Assembly (NCBI GenBank): GCA_011050085.1
Contig: DRGL01000070.1
Location: 1-54,524 of the forward strand
Reading direction: 5' to 3'
Origin: Pricia antarctica
GTDB taxonomy: Bacteria; Bacteroidota; Bacteroidia; Flavobacteriales; Flavobacteriaceae
Length of the DNA stretch: 54,524 nt
Below the pieces are notes generated by a model. That model made no database searches. It worked only from the letters and a program-made list of their open reading frames with translations, and was not told the DNA's origin. The position numbers and the translations under genes are program-made. Below are positions 54,521 through 54,524 of the stretch, one piece after another (the first letter of the stretch is position 1; each line of letters starts with the position of its first letter).

Positions 54521-54524
54521 CGAA

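Noticed and set aside
1-54524. CRISPR arrays, insertion sequences, tRNA or rRNA genes, phage genes
   Set aside because: No spaced repeat array, transposase-like frame, tRNA cloverleaf or rRNA sequence was seen on either strand; absence by reading is not proof.

Overview
The window is a chromosomal segment of a gliding, probably marine, member of the Flavobacteriaceae (Bacteroidetes). Support for this: gldB and gldC next to nadE and a GldA-type ATPase; a DnaG primase without zinc ligands but with a recognisable flavobacterial N-terminus; Bacteroidetes-type promoter elements (TAnnTTTG about 20 bases after a TTG); many outer-membrane and lipoprotein genes; and moderate-to-low GC. I see no rRNA, tRNA, CRISPR array, insertion sequence or phage gene, so this is mostly core genome with some accessory genes.

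Layout. 1-2612 (minus): start of the division and cell-wall cluster mraZ-rsmH-ftsL-ftsI, with a three-box MraZ operator. 2772-4171 (plus): alpha/beta hydrolase and engB. 4658-10960 (plus): acetaldehyde-type dehydrogenase, DUF779 protein, a membrane-bound AraC/TPR regulator, a methyltransferase, and the decayed remains of another methyltransferase. 10989-13958: gldC-gldB, nadE and an atypical response regulator. 14186-20880: dnaG, a sugar-dehydrogenase-like lipoprotein, a zinc-ribbon protein and an ECF sigma / membrane partner / outer-membrane barrel operon. 21170-24475 (minus): polyprenyl synthase, rlmN, queA. 24727-31990 (minus): a phenylalanine/tyrosine operon, pheA-aminotransferase-tyrA-DAHP synthase/chorismate mutase-rsgA-dtd-MazG-like-aroA, preceded by a Phe/Tyr-rich leader peptide and an attenuator. 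32660-39631: degenerate GldA-like ATPase, a membrane-tethered LuxR-type regulator, amidohydrolase, serine hydrolase, head-GIN lipoprotein and PagL-like deacylase. 39672-45147 (minus): a methionine operon (split metH, a frameshifted monooxygenase gene between the halves, metF) under a SAM-I riboswitch. 45369-53509 (minus): an assimilatory sulfate-reduction operon (DUF2061-cysH-cysD-cysN-sulfite reductase-cobA-ferredoxin/NADP reductase) with an Rrf2 regulator upstream. 53846-54520: a complete OmpR-type response regulator.

How the genes work together. The last 15 kb is a sulfur pathway from sulfate to methionine. It appears to be controlled at two points: a palindromic operator, probably for the Rrf2 protein, at the sulfate end, and a SAM riboswitch at the methionine end. 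The aromatic operon appears to be controlled by ribosome-mediated attenuation at Phe and Tyr codons. This also places two translation-related genes (dtd, rsgA) under aromatic amino-acid control. The strongest unusual signals are the Phe/Tyr attenuator, the MraZ box array, the palindrome at the cys promoter, two decayed genes found by reading across frames, and several proteins that lack normally essential residues (DnaG, the response regulator at 13.3 kb, the GldA-like ATPase). All product names come from reading the sequence; no database search was run.
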